Part shown: piece after piece, positions 17,076 through 25,580 of the stretch
Numbering within the stretch: position 1 is the stretch's first letter
Layout of the letters: the number at the start of each line of letters is the position of its first letter
Assembly: GCA_030644725.1 (NCBI GenBank)
Contig: CP130629.1
Span: 985,572 to 1,049,571, forward strand
Direction: 5' to 3'
Length of the DNA: 64,000 nucleotides
Source of the DNA: Candidatus Electrothrix communis
GTDB lineage: Bacteria; Desulfobacterota; Desulfobulbia; Desulfobulbales; Desulfobulbaceae
Position numbers and translations under genes: made by a program
Notes under the pieces: generated by a model
The model's input: only the letters and a program-made list of their open reading frames with translations
What the model was told of the DNA's origin: nothing
Databases searched by the model: none

Positions 17076-18170
17076 TCAAAAATTCCCTTCACCCACCGTG
17101 GCCCGTTCCGCCTCAAAACGGGTACGGTGCCCCTCGGTCAGGTCATAGGTATGGCGAACCCGAGTAACGTAATACCCGTCCCCGTTAAAGGCCTCGCCAA
17201 CCCGCTCCAAAGTAAGCAGGCTACCCACCCGCATCTCCGGGCTGCCGTTGGTCAGCCCCCGAACCGTGACAAAACCCCGGGCCCGGCGGAGCATCTCAGC
17301 CCGTGCCCATTCCTCTGCCTCTGCCGAGTTACGACAGACCTCCCGCACCCGATGGGAGACCCGCTCACCAAAGGCAGTGCGCAGGATGGCAGGTCCGGTC
17401 CGTCCACCGCTGATCTCGGCATCAATAGCCTCCTCCCCAGCAGCCTCATCAATCCCTGAACGAGCATCCGCATCAAAACCGCTCACCCGAATCTCAGTCC
17501 GCTGATGGGCCAGATCAGCAGCTGCCTGGACTGCAAGCAACTGGTTACCCTGGACCAAGGTGATGTCCTTGCCCGGACGGCGGTCACGGGTGACAAAATA
17601 GAGGCTCTCATCCTCCACCCAGACCTCGGCCTGGATCAAGCGGGCCCGCTCCCGGAGAAAGGCCAGGTCGCTCATGTTCCATTGCTGGACCGCCGCATAG
17701 ACAGGTCCCGGCGCATCCACTTCCGGGGTCAGGCCATGGGCAGCGGCGATCTCCTCGGCAATCCCGGCATCGCTCATGGCCTCATAGGTCTTCATCCGCC
17801 GGGTCATGCGCAGATCCATCAACTTATCCTCGGCCCGCACAATCACCTCTGGAACCCGCCCCTCGGTAAAGCAGACCTCCAGAGCCGAGATAAAGCCCGT
17901 AAAGATGGTCTGCTGCCGCTTCTCCGGCCCGATATCCACGGTGATTTTCTTGCCAAAATCAAGGATGCGCCCGTCCTGATAGAGTAACACCTCCTCTTTA
18001 CCACCAGCAGGCATGACCGGGCCCATGCCCACCAACCTTGCCTGCATGGTCTTGAGGCCGTCTGTTCCCTCTTCCACCTCCAGACGAAGCAGATCACGGG
18101 CCAGTTCACCAGAGACCTGCTCGTCAACCGAAAAAACCGGGCTGGAACAGTAATACAGTTCTTCAGTCAT
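17076..18170 (-). CDS. Baseplate hub protein, phage late control D / gp27-like
   Basis: The product is 364 aa from ATG 18170; a TTG one codon earlier is possible. It has the gpD pattern: LYYCSSPVFSVDEQ at the start, a beta-rich first half with DIGPEKRQQTIFTGFISALEV, then VIVRAEDKLMDLRMTRRMKTYE (split here: the core is EDKLMDLRMTRR) and SDAGIAEEIAAAHGL. The C-terminal half has LTNGSPEMRVGSLLTLERVG and GYYVTRVRHTYD. It forms the hub on which the gpV spike sits. The ATG overlaps the stop of the 57-aa gene upstream (ATGACTGA), so the two are coupled. Confidence 0.92.
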   Translation of the reverse strand: MTEELYYCSSPVFSVDEQVSGELARDLLRLEVEEGTDGLKTMQARLVGMGPVMPAGGKEEVLLYQDGRILDFGKKITVDIGPEKRQQTIFTGFISALEVCFTEGRVPEVIVRAEDKLMDLRMTRRMKTYEAMSDAGIAEEIAAAHGLTPEVDAPGPVYAAVQQWNMSDLAFLRERARLIQAEVWVEDESLYFVTRDRRPGKDITLVQGNQLLAVQAAADLAHQRTEIRVSGFDADARSGIDEAAGEEAIDAEISGGRTGPAILRTAFGERVSHRVREVCRNSAEAEEWARAEMLRRARGFVTVRGLTNGSPEMRVGSLLTLERVGEAFNGDGYYVTRVRHTYDLTEGHRTRFEAERATVGEGNF

Positions 18171-18336
18171 CAAAGCCCTCAGCAGCGACCCGTAATCGGA
18201 GGCGTTTCTGCTCCCCAGTCACGGCCCTTATCCGCTCTTCGTTTCTCCAGCGTTGATCCTGTTGTTCTGCGCCAGGAGACGTGGGTTCCGGCTCAGGGAT
18301 GATATCGGATATGACCTGCTCTGCCCGAATGGTCAT
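18163..18336 (-). CDS. Small eCIS protein, Pvc6/Afp6-position (57 aa)
   Basis: ATG at 18336 follows an AAGGAG ribosome binding site and opens a 57-codon frame beginning MTIRAEQVISDIIPEPEP and ending LRVAAEGFDD. It is rich in Glu, Gln and Arg. Size and place, between the LysM-type adaptor and the hub gene, match the small Pvc6/Afp6 protein of known clusters and the DUF5908-like small proteins of related loci. The stop overlaps the hub start. Function is not established; a small baseplate or hub accessory is the natural guess. Confidence 0.75.
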   Translation of the reverse strand: MTIRAEQVISDIIPEPEPTSPGAEQQDQRWRNEERIRAVTGEQKRLRLRVAAEGFDD

Positions 18337-18363
18337 TGCAATCTCCTTGTGTTGCTGGAATTT

Positions 18364-19395
18364 CTAACCAATTTTGACCTGGGCCCGCAAAGGCACCCCA
18401 AAGCCGAAGCTGGTTGCCCGTTTATCCACTGTTGTACTGTCCATTGATGCTGCACCGCGCACCGAAGCGCTGCCTGAGACGGAAAAGGAGGCCCTTGCTT
18501 CCAGGGCTGCACTCTCTGCTCTGCTGTTCTTTACTGAGGTAATGGCTGCGTTGACCCCGCCAGCTGAAGAGAGGGCAAAGCCAGCAGAGGATTGAGCAGT
18601 GAAACTGGCATTCGCTCCGGCCTCCAGTCCAAGAGAAGCCTCCAGGGAAGCCCCGGCCCCGGCCTGGAATCCGGCAGTGGCCCCTATGCCTGCATTCATG
18701 TTCAGGTTGCCGGAAAATCCTATCTCCGCCCCTGCCTCCAGAGTGAGGCCGCCGCTAAGATCGGCATCAAGTCCTCGCCAGGCTGCGGGATCAAGGCCCA
18801 TGCGGGCCGCAAATTCCGGAGCGGTTTCGCCTAACAGGGCCTGGGCGATCTGATCGCTGTCCATGGACCAGGAAAGGTCGTTGAAATCCATGCCAGGCAA
18901 AGGGCTGTTTTTTGTTTTTGTTTTATTCTTATCACCTGGCCCGGCTTGTAGATATTTGTATTTTTTTCCCTGATCCTTGATGGAAAGTGGCATTTTGGCC
19001 CGTAAGGGGGTTCCATCGGGAGCAAACAGGTCAAAATCTATATTGACGCTGTCTACAATACCTATGATGGCTGTTTCTCCCCAGGTGAATTTAATCAGTG
19101 GAGGGACTTCTCCTTTTTTATTAGGCAATAAGAATTGTTCAAGCAGAGCAGTTTTGCTGCGCACAGAAACCGGCTGGGTACCAGTGGTCTGATCCGCTGT
19201 GTCAAAGATCAGATCCATGGAAAGTGTGGTGGAAATGGTGCCGACATGATCATGGGCCTGACTGCCTTCGTTTTGACTACTTATTGCCAGTTTCATGGTG
19301 GTGGGGTTGAATTGCACCTCCATTGCCTCAGCAACGGAAGTATTCTCCTTGTCCGCATAAACCGCCTCTATGGTTGCTTTGCTGAGTTGGGGCAT
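18364..19395 (-). CDS. Tube-hub adaptor, CIS tube / Pvc7-like, with Gly/Ala-rich tail
   Basis: The product is 343 aa. The first 180 residues match the adaptor family next to the tube: EVQFNPTTMKLAIS, LSMDLIFDTADQTTG, RSKTALLEQFLLP, PPLIKFTWGETAIIGIVDSV and DGTPLRAKMPLSI. In this family a LysM-like part usually follows. Here a short candidate for it is DQIAQALLGETAPEFAARMG at about 196-215. The remaining 130 residues are a low-complexity Gly/Ala/Ser region with repeats such as AGAGASLEASLGLEAGANA. The tail is longer and more repetitive than I expect. It is the first gene after the second tube gene, across a repeat-filled gap. Confidence 0.85.
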   Translation of the reverse strand: MPQLSKATIEAVYADKENTSVAEAMEVQFNPTTMKLAISSQNEGSQAHDHVGTISTTLSMDLIFDTADQTTGTQPVSVRSKTALLEQFLLPNKKGEVPPLIKFTWGETAIIGIVDSVNIDFDLFAPDGTPLRAKMPLSIKDQGKKYKYLQAGPGDKNKTKTKNSPLPGMDFNDLSWSMDSDQIAQALLGETAPEFAARMGLDPAAWRGLDADLSGGLTLEAGAEIGFSGNLNMNAGIGATAGFQAGAGASLEASLGLEAGANASFTAQSSAGFALSSAGGVNAAITSVKNSRAESAALEARASFSVSGSASVRGAASMDSTTVDKRATSFGFGVPLRAQVKIG

Positions 19396-19427
19396 AGTCT
19401 GGTCCTTTTTTATGAGAAAACCGTGGG

Positions 19428-19488
19428 GTAGGGGCGAATCCCTGTGTTCGCCCTTGTATATCGGGCAGGCACAGGGACCTGCCCCTAC
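19428..19488. repeat. 61-bp double-hairpin repeat, GTAGGGGC...GCCCCTAC, copy 1
   Basis: The ends GTAGGGGC and GCCCCTAC are inverted. Inside are two stem-loops, GGGCGAA...TTCGCCC and GGGCAGGCA...CTGCCC. Close copies lie at 22639-22699 and 61734-61796. All lie just before or between genes and are non-coding. Confidence 0.8.
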
Positions 19489-19506
19489 CGTATCTATTGC
19501 AATACA

Positions 19507-19578
19507 TGTTGGGGTTCGTTTCCCTCACCCACAACCTACCTGTTTGCCGTTCCAAGGGTAGGGTGCGGTTTCCGCACC
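19507..19578. repeat. Composite palindromic repeat between tube and adaptor genes
   Basis: A half copy of the 83-bp element (GTTGGGGTTCG to CACAACCTAC, 19507-19539) is followed by GTAGGGTGCGGTTTCCGCACC (19558-19578; 21 bp, of which GGTGCGG/CCGCACC pair). The pair repeats the arrangement at 2913-2983. Together with 19428-19488 it fills the 190-bp gap. Confidence 0.6.
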
Positions 19579-19586
19579 GAAAAATC

Positions 19587-20072
19587 CTACATTCGCAGCA
19601 TCCGCAGCCCTTCATGGGCGATGTGCAATTCCTCTATGGCAATTTCACCGGTCTTGCCGTTCAGCTGCGGCCCGCTGATCTTGGCGGGCAGGCCCCGCTC
19701 AAATCCCCAGGTGGCGACCACCATGCTTCCGTCCCGGCTCATTACTTCAATAATCCCGTCATAGCGGACAACAGGCCCACCAGAGACAATGCTTTGAAAC
19801 CAGTTCCACAGTTCATCGTCCACTTGATCGCCCTGGTGCAACATGCCGCGTTTGAGCACAATATTGCTGTACTTGGCCCGGCCCACCCGACGGATCACCC
19901 CGTCATTGCGTCCGCCTTCCATATACTCCTGCACATCCATTTCCACCTCCAAACCCGAGCATTCCTGAAAGGCACCGTTGCCCAGACTATCCTTGCCGGC
20001 CCATGAGCTGCCAGCCGAACGAAACAGCTTGACCTCAAAGCGGAAGGCAGGGAGTAGGGAAGCAGCAGGCAT
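19587..20072 (-). CDS. Tail tube protein, gp19/TIGR02241-like (Pvc5-like)
   Basis: The product is 161 aa. It has the tube pattern FRFEVKLFRSAG, FQECSGLEVEMDVQEYMEGG, VIRRVGRAKYSNIVLKRGML, ELWNWFQSIVSGG and AIEELHIAHEGL at the end. It polymerises into the inner tube. It is the second tube paralogue of the cluster; the first is at 22156-22605. It follows the second sheath gene with a 2-bp gap. By analogy with PVC and Afp, one paralogue forms the bulk of the tube and the other forms the layer next to the baseplate. Confidence 0.93.
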   Translation of the reverse strand: MPAASLLPAFRFEVKLFRSAGSSWAGKDSLGNGAFQECSGLEVEMDVQEYMEGGRNDGVIRRVGRAKYSNIVLKRGMLHQGDQVDDELWNWFQSIVSGGPVVRYDGIIEVMSRDGSMVVATWGFERGLPAKISGPQLNGKTGEIAIEELHIAHEGLRMLRM

Positions 20073-20074
20073 AA

Positions 20075-22153
20075 TTATTCTCCCGCAGTCAGGGTGCCGT
20101 CCCCACTGCGCGTAATGCGGAGGACAAGAAATTCCAGAGGCTCGGCAGGGGCCACCCCGACCTCGCAGAGCAGCCGACCTGCGTCAAGATCCTGCTGGCT
20201 GTTCAGTTCAGCATCGCAACGGACAAAAAAGGCCTCCTTCTCGGTTGCGCCCTGAAAGGCACCCTGGGCATAGAGACGGCGAAGATAATTGCTGAGCATA
20301 ATCCGCACCTCCCGCCAGAGAGCCGGGCTGTTCGGTTCAAAAACGGCCCACTGCATTTCCTGTTGCAAGGTTCGTCTGAGCATGAGCATGAGCCGCCGCA
20401 CGGAGAGTTGGCGATAGCCGAGATCACGGCTCAAGGTGCGAGCGGCTGAAAGCCATACCCCGTCCCGTTCCTGCAAAAAAATATTGATCCCTTTGTGATG
20501 GAGCATAGCATGATCGGTGGGAGACACGGTATCATCCACCTTGACCACACCCTCTGCAATCCTGTTGGCCGGACCGTGGGGCACCCCGAAACGGAATTCC
20601 TGGGCCGCAATGATTCCGGCAGCCACTGCCGAAGGGTTGAGCAAAACAAGCCGGTTTCGCCCGTCCTCTCTACGGGAGGTTCGCAGCCAAGGAGCATAGG
20701 CAGCAGCATAGGAGGAACGGAAACAGGCCCGCCATTGCAGGATCTTTTTTTGATCCAGCTTAGGCGGTACATCTAAGAGGACAACGAAATTGCTGCAGGC
20801 CTCGGCAAAATCGACCAATTCTTTCTGGAGTGCCGTGATGGTGTCCAGCTCTTCAGGCAAAAGTGGGTCCAGCCGGAGCTTGTCCAGTTGCGGTATTTTC
20901 TCGGCCATTTTTTCCTGATCACAATCAACATCCAGGCAGGGCGCAAAGCTGCTGCTCACCGGCAGAGAGAAATCACGAATATCCGCCTGTTCCTCCAGCG
21001 GTTCCGGCACGTAGAGATCCGGCACCACCAGCGCAGAAACGTCTGCCAAGTGGCTGACCGCCTGGATGCCGTTACCGGGATCAGGATCATTCAGGCTCCA
21101 TGACTCATCGAAAAAATCAACAAATGCGATGTCTCCATAGCGATCCTCAACACTAGGATCCTCAATATCATCTTTATCAGGGTCGGAAAATATCGCCACG
21201 GCCCTTTCCAACTGCAAGGAAGGGGGAAAGGGCACCAGTTCCGGTTTTTCCGGCAGGATGCTGCTGTTCGCCCAGCTCAGATCAGGGAAGACCAGTTGCG
21301 ATTCTCGATACAGAACCTCAGCCAACCAGCGTGGATGGGCAGCAGAAAGCCCTATGTTCTTCCACTCCTCCAACATCCCGGTGCCGTCTGTGATCTGAAA
21401 GATACCTTCTATCAGCTCTACCGTTGCAGGGGTTCTCGGTAAGTGCTTATCTAAGCTCACCCGTAGGCTGATCAAACCGGAATTGCCCTCTCCTTTTTGC
21501 CGGATTGCCCGGACAAAACAGAGTTCCTGTTCTGCTGCTTCGCTCTCCGTGGCAGGCAGAGTGAGCCGCAACAGAGAGCCCACCGGCAAGATATCCTCCG
21601 CATCAAGGACCAGTTCATCGTCTGCTGCGGTTTCTGTGCCGGGCAGCAGGGTTACCGGGCTGGCAGAAAAACCGAGAGAGGCTCGAAGCCGGTTGCCCCA
21701 GCTCCCCTCATTCCGTGCCCGCAGGGTTAGAGATCCTACACTGGACCTCGCCCTTGGCAGATCCCCTGCAGCAACGCCGCTGCTATTTTCTTTGCTATCC
21801 TCATATTCATGGACAATACGCACCACATAGGCCCGACGACCGCCCTGTTCAAAGAAGAGGGCCACGGCATAGGGCAACCTACCCGGTCCCTCAAAACCAC
21901 CGAACAGGCGGCGGTACTCGTCCCAACTCTCCACAGGCACGGCCACCGAACGCCGTTTGGGCATGGCCGGATCCAGCAGGGTGGCTAATTCGGCCCCACC
22001 TTCCGGTTCTTCCGGCACCCAAGCCGGGCCGCGCGGAGCAACGCCGACAAAGGCGCAGACATCCATTGGCGCACCGTTCAAGGTCTTGGGCACGGATTCA
22101 AGAAAACGGTAGATCCCCGGTGCTCCGAGGCTGAGGCCTGGTAGTCTACGCAT
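20075..22153 (-). CDS. Contractile sheath protein 2 (Pvc3/Pvc4-like)
   Basis: The product is 692 aa. The N-terminus (GLSLGAPGIYRFLESVP, then VCAFVGVAPRGP) and the C-terminal third (RNRLVLLNPSAVAAGIIAAQ, GVPHGPANRIAEGVVKVDD, RDLGYRQLSVRRLMLMLRRT, WAVFEPNSPALWREVRIML) follow the phage tail sheath pattern. It is longer than the first sheath because of a large variable middle (about 120-400). Multiple sheath genes are usual in PVC/Afp clusters; the additional ones tend to sit near the baseplate end or decorate the sheath. It lies 2 bp after the first tube gene and 2 bp before the second. Confidence 0.93.
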   Translation of the reverse strand: MRRLPGLSLGAPGIYRFLESVPKTLNGAPMDVCAFVGVAPRGPAWVPEEPEGGAELATLLDPAMPKRRSVAVPVESWDEYRRLFGGFEGPGRLPYAVALFFEQGGRRAYVVRIVHEYEDSKENSSGVAAGDLPRARSSVGSLTLRARNEGSWGNRLRASLGFSASPVTLLPGTETAADDELVLDAEDILPVGSLLRLTLPATESEAAEQELCFVRAIRQKGEGNSGLISLRVSLDKHLPRTPATVELIEGIFQITDGTGMLEEWKNIGLSAAHPRWLAEVLYRESQLVFPDLSWANSSILPEKPELVPFPPSLQLERAVAIFSDPDKDDIEDPSVEDRYGDIAFVDFFDESWSLNDPDPGNGIQAVSHLADVSALVVPDLYVPEPLEEQADIRDFSLPVSSSFAPCLDVDCDQEKMAEKIPQLDKLRLDPLLPEELDTITALQKELVDFAEACSNFVVLLDVPPKLDQKKILQWRACFRSSYAAAYAPWLRTSRREDGRNRLVLLNPSAVAAGIIAAQEFRFGVPHGPANRIAEGVVKVDDTVSPTDHAMLHHKGINIFLQERDGVWLSAARTLSRDLGYRQLSVRRLMLMLRRTLQQEMQWAVFEPNSPALWREVRIMLSNYLRRLYAQGAFQGATEKEAFFVRCDAELNSQQDLDAGRLLCEVGVAPAEPLEFLVLRITRSGDGTLTAGE

Positions 22154-22155
22154 GA

Positions 22156-22605
22156 CTACTCGTAGTTTATCCCTTCATGGACCAGCGAAAGTTCCTCCAT
22201 GGCCACTTCTCCGCCACCCTTGGCAGCCAAGGTCGGACCGCTCCACTTCTTAGGCTGCGCGTCCCGCAGTGACCAAGAGGCAACCTCATTTCTGGCTTCA
22301 TCAAGCAGGGTGATGGTTACCGGTCGGCGGTCTTCCTTGCCGTCCCCTACATTCTTCAGCCATTGAAACAGAACTTTGGTACCGACCAGACCCCGTTTCA
22401 GAGTGACATCATCTACCTTATAGCTGTTGGCGATCTTCCGAACGGTATTGAACTTCTCATTGCCGTTCCGGTACTCGGAATAGCTCACTTCTTTTCCCAG
22501 GCCACTGACATCGGAAAAACCGCCGATGACCTCTGCCTCATTGGGGTCTCCCATAGAAACAATAAAATTAAAGGCTCCGTAAGGATTTATTCTTTCGATA
22601 GGCAT
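22156..22605 (-). CDS. Tail tube protein, TIGR02241-like (Pvc1-like, main tube)
   Basis: The product is 149 aa with the conserved tube pattern INPYGAFNFIVSMGDPNEAE, FSDVSGLGKEVSYSEYRNG, SYKVDDVTLKRGLVGTKVLF and AMEELSLVHEGINYE. It is the expected size of the main tube subunit. It is preceded by a good ribosome binding site (AAAAGGAGAAATCA before ATG 22605) and by a 61-bp repeat in the gap to the first sheath gene. Confidence 0.94.
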   Translation of the reverse strand: MPIERINPYGAFNFIVSMGDPNEAEVIGGFSDVSGLGKEVSYSEYRNGNEKFNTVRKIANSYKVDDVTLKRGLVGTKVLFQWLKNVGDGKEDRRPVTITLLDEARNEVASWSLRDAQPKKWSGPTLAAKGGGEVAMEELSLVHEGINYE

Positions 22606-22638
22606 TGATTTCTCCTTTTAAGCTGAGGTGCAGGTACT

Positions 22639-22699
22639 GTAGGGGCGAACCCCTGTGTTCGCCCTTTCATGCCGGGCAGGCACGGGGATCTGCCCCTAC
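22639..22699. repeat. 61-bp double-hairpin repeat, copy 2
   Basis: GTAGGGGCGAACCCCTGTG at the left and ATCTGCCCCTAC at the right. Nearly identical to 19428-19488 in length and plan. It lies between the first sheath and first tube genes and could act as an intercistronic stabiliser or processing site (inference). Confidence 0.8.
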
Positions 22700-22779
22700 A
22701 ATTCCGCACCTGAAAACGGCGGTTTTATTTTTTGTCGATTTCCTAACCCTTCAGTCAAGCTCTAATACTGCATTCCCGG

Positions 22780-24648
22780 TTACGAGGCGTCAGCAGTCCA
22801 TTGACCGACCCGAAAGATGACAAACTCAGCTGGTTTTACCGGGGCCAGCCCGACCAGACAGATAAGCCGCCCATTATCCAAATCGTTTTGGGTCATGGTG
22901 GTCCGGTCACAACGGACAAAGAAGGCCTCTTCCGGTGTTGCGCCCATCAAGGCCCCGTCCCGCCAGAGCACCAGGAGAAAATCCTCCACCGTACGTCGGA
23001 TATTTTTCCACAGGCGGCTGTTGTTGGGTTCAAACACGGCCCATTGGGTACTCTTGTCAATGGAGTGCTCAATATAGCTGAACAGACGCCGGATATTGAC
23101 GTATTTCCATTCCGGGTCGGAACTCATGGTTCGGGCGCCCCAGACCCGGTAGCCTCGACCCTCGAAAAAACGGAGGGCATTGATACCTTCCGGGTTGATC
23201 ACCTCGTTGCGACCTTGGTTGATATTGACCGCAAACCCGTTAAGTCCCCGGACTACCTCATTGGCAGGGGCCTTATGCACCCCGCGCGTGATATCATTTC
23301 GGGCATAGATACCGGCAATAAAGCCGGAAGGAGGCAGGTCGAGCTGCTTGGGCGGCGCACCTTGGGAAAATCGCTCGGTGGGATCAAAAATTCTGATCCA
23401 GGGATAGTAGAGGGCTGCGTACTTGCTGTCGAACCTGCCGCGAAAGTCTCTGATCTTGTTCAACGAGCTGCCTTTCGGCCCATCAACAATAGCGATGCGG
23501 TATTTTAGGTTGGTTGCGTGGGTCACAAGCTTATCGGCAATGGCAAAAGAGGTGTCCGCATTGCCCATGTCGCCGCTGTCCGGGATTGCAACAATGGCTA
23601 TATCATCTATCTCGGCTAGGGCCTCAAGTCCGGTGGCTTTTATGCTGGCATCTTCTAAGTCGGCCTCTTTACCCATAAATGCATTTGCTGTCTCGGTTGG
23701 ATTTACAGAAAGAACACCGTCATGACCATCCTTTAGGCGACCGCTTTCGCTATGCAGAGCGAGCAGGAGTTGGGCTGGAAAAAAATCTCCGTCAGTGTTG
23801 CTTGCGTCAAGATCAAGCCAGATTACCGCATTTTCATCTTCAGGATCGTCCTTTTCAAGAATCTTGCCGATATAGCGTTTCTGTTTTTTCGAGGCCGCAA
23901 GACCGACATACTCATCAGTTCGTTCGTTGTCCACCTGCACCTGCACCTTCATTTCCAGCAGCTGAACGATTTCACCGGCATTGACAGCAACTTCACCGCC
24001 ACTGCCGATAAAGATTTGTTCTCCTGCACCATTCACATCGACTACTCGGAGATTGCTCTCAATCGGATCAGCGGCATCCGCAACACCTCCGGCGGTTACC
24101 TCGACCACTGCACCGGGTTTAACACTCTTTACCTGGAGTTCCCCGTCGTCGTTCACAAAGGCAAGATTTTTGCTCCGCAGCACCTCGGTTTTCACATAGA
24201 CTTTACCTGCCTTACCGGGCCAGCGGGCCTTCCAAGTGGCAGTGCCTCCTCCTGACAGAGTGAAAGGATGCTCGGCAACGCCATAATCCAATTCGGGAGG
24301 ATTTGTACCTGGAATTTTTCTGGGCATAACCACCCGAGATATATACACCCGTTTGCCGCCGTTCTCAAAAAAGGCACGTACCGCATGGGCCAGATAATTG
24401 GTCCGCTCACTGACCAGCGCATCCTTCTCACCCACCTCAATATCCTGCATGCCGCCGTAGACTCGTTCAAACTCCGTAAAACTGGTAATCAGCCGAGGTT
24501 CGCAGGTAGAGGGGCCTTTTGAATACCAAACCGGTCCATAATTAGCCAGCCCGACAAATCCGGTGGTGCTTGTCGCCACCCCCTCAATGGATTTTGAACG
24601 AAAACTGACCTCCTCGACAAAGACTCCAGGCGCAAGATATTCCGGCAT
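22780..24648 (-). CDS. Contractile sheath protein 1 (Pvc2-like, main sheath)
   Basis: The product is 622 aa. The N-terminus PEYLAPGVFVEEVSFRSKSI and TGFVGLANYGPV is typical of tail sheaths. The C-terminal half has YAALYYPWIRIFDP, PPSGFIAGIYARNDITRGVH, APANEVVRGLNGFAVNINQG, INALRFFEGRGYRVWGARTM and WAVFEPNNSRLWKNIRRTVE. The middle (about 130-330) is an inserted variable domain. It would be the main sheath subunit, as the first and best-conserved of the two. The gap to the first tube gene carries a 61-bp repeat. Confidence 0.95.
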   Translation of the reverse strand: MPEYLAPGVFVEEVSFRSKSIEGVATSTTGFVGLANYGPVWYSKGPSTCEPRLITSFTEFERVYGGMQDIEVGEKDALVSERTNYLAHAVRAFFENGGKRVYISRVVMPRKIPGTNPPELDYGVAEHPFTLSGGGTATWKARWPGKAGKVYVKTEVLRSKNLAFVNDDGELQVKSVKPGAVVEVTAGGVADAADPIESNLRVVDVNGAGEQIFIGSGGEVAVNAGEIVQLLEMKVQVQVDNERTDEYVGLAASKKQKRYIGKILEKDDPEDENAVIWLDLDASNTDGDFFPAQLLLALHSESGRLKDGHDGVLSVNPTETANAFMGKEADLEDASIKATGLEALAEIDDIAIVAIPDSGDMGNADTSFAIADKLVTHATNLKYRIAIVDGPKGSSLNKIRDFRGRFDSKYAALYYPWIRIFDPTERFSQGAPPKQLDLPPSGFIAGIYARNDITRGVHKAPANEVVRGLNGFAVNINQGRNEVINPEGINALRFFEGRGYRVWGARTMSSDPEWKYVNIRRLFSYIEHSIDKSTQWAVFEPNNSRLWKNIRRTVEDFLLVLWRDGALMGATPEEAFFVRCDRTTMTQNDLDNGRLICLVGLAPVKPAEFVIFRVGQWTADAS

Positions 24649-24716
24649 AACGACCCCTCTTTTTTATGTGTCCTTATTCATACCGGAACAGAATCCGGCC
24701 TCAAAATGTATCATTA

Positions 24717-25580
24717 CTACGGCAGGGCAAATTGAAAAGATGCCTCCTCGCCTGTTAATATGCCGCCTAGTTCTATCTCAACGCTTCGGGAAACGCTCAC
24801 ATAGTCAGCAGGCAGCGTAATTCCTAATGCAACCTCATCTGGCTCTTCCGGTTGCAGCTCTTTCAAAATTTCTAATGGCAGATCCCAGAGCATGTCAATA
24901 CTCTGTATGTCAGCCGGATCAGGCTCATGAGCCTTTGTAGATCCAGCTACCCTTATTTCCACTGAAAATTTCCTGGACAGTGCAATCAATGCAGCCCATG
25001 TTGAAAGGATAAGAAGAAATTCTCCCCGGTCATCACTCCGTGCCCGACCAACCACCTGATTACTTACAGGAAGCATGGCCTCAATAAAGGCCCAGCGCAT
25101 GGGTTGCCCGTCTCTTTCCACCCTGCCCCGGATCCCTGTGGCTCCACTGCTGACCGGATAGGCCGCTCCAGGGAAGAGGTACGGTCGCCTTTGCAAGCGA
25201 TGCATATTACTTTGCAAGAGATGCGTTTTTTCAAAATCCTCGAATTCTTTCAGGGTCAGCAGCGGCACTTCAAGGCGGCGCGGTACATAATACCGGCTGT
25301 GGTCATAGATGCGCAGGATAATATTGTCGGCAATACCGGGATAATACAGGAGGGCATGCCGACCGGAAGGATGGCGGCACAGGCTGTCTGGAACCCGACC
25401 GAATGATTGCAAACCACAGTGCGGAGCATTTACTCGCTTCATCGAATGCGGAAGACCGTTTTCAATATCCACACGCACCGGATGTAGCAGCCCCCTTTCA
25501 CTGGCAGTATCAATCAATTCAATCCCCAGGGCCAGTCGGTGAACATTCTCCAGATATTCTGTCGCCACGAACTGACTCAT
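24717..25580 (-). CDS. Conserved eCIS protein of unknown function next to DUF4255 gene
   Basis: The product is 287 aa. No enzyme motif is visible. The middle (about residues 145-180) reads GATGIRGRVERDGQPMRWAF, then EAMLPVSNQVVGRARSDDRG, a pattern like a carboxypeptidase-regulatory-type beta-sandwich. The N-terminal part has MKRVNAPHCGLQSFGR and YYPGIADNIILRIYDHSRYY. It overlaps the DUF4255 gene by 4 nt (ATGA) and precedes the main sheath gene, so it is part of the particle operon. A structural cap or sheath-decoration role would be a guess. Confidence 0.75.
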   Translation of the reverse strand: MSQFVATEYLENVHRLALGIELIDTASERGLLHPVRVDIENGLPHSMKRVNAPHCGLQSFGRVPDSLCRHPSGRHALLYYPGIADNIILRIYDHSRYYVPRRLEVPLLTLKEFEDFEKTHLLQSNMHRLQRRPYLFPGAAYPVSSGATGIRGRVERDGQPMRWAFIEAMLPVSNQVVGRARSDDRGEFLLILSTWAALIALSRKFSVEIRVAGSTKAHEPDPADIQSIDMLWDLPLEILKELQPEEPDEVALGITLPADYVSVSRSVEIELGGILTGEEASFQFALP

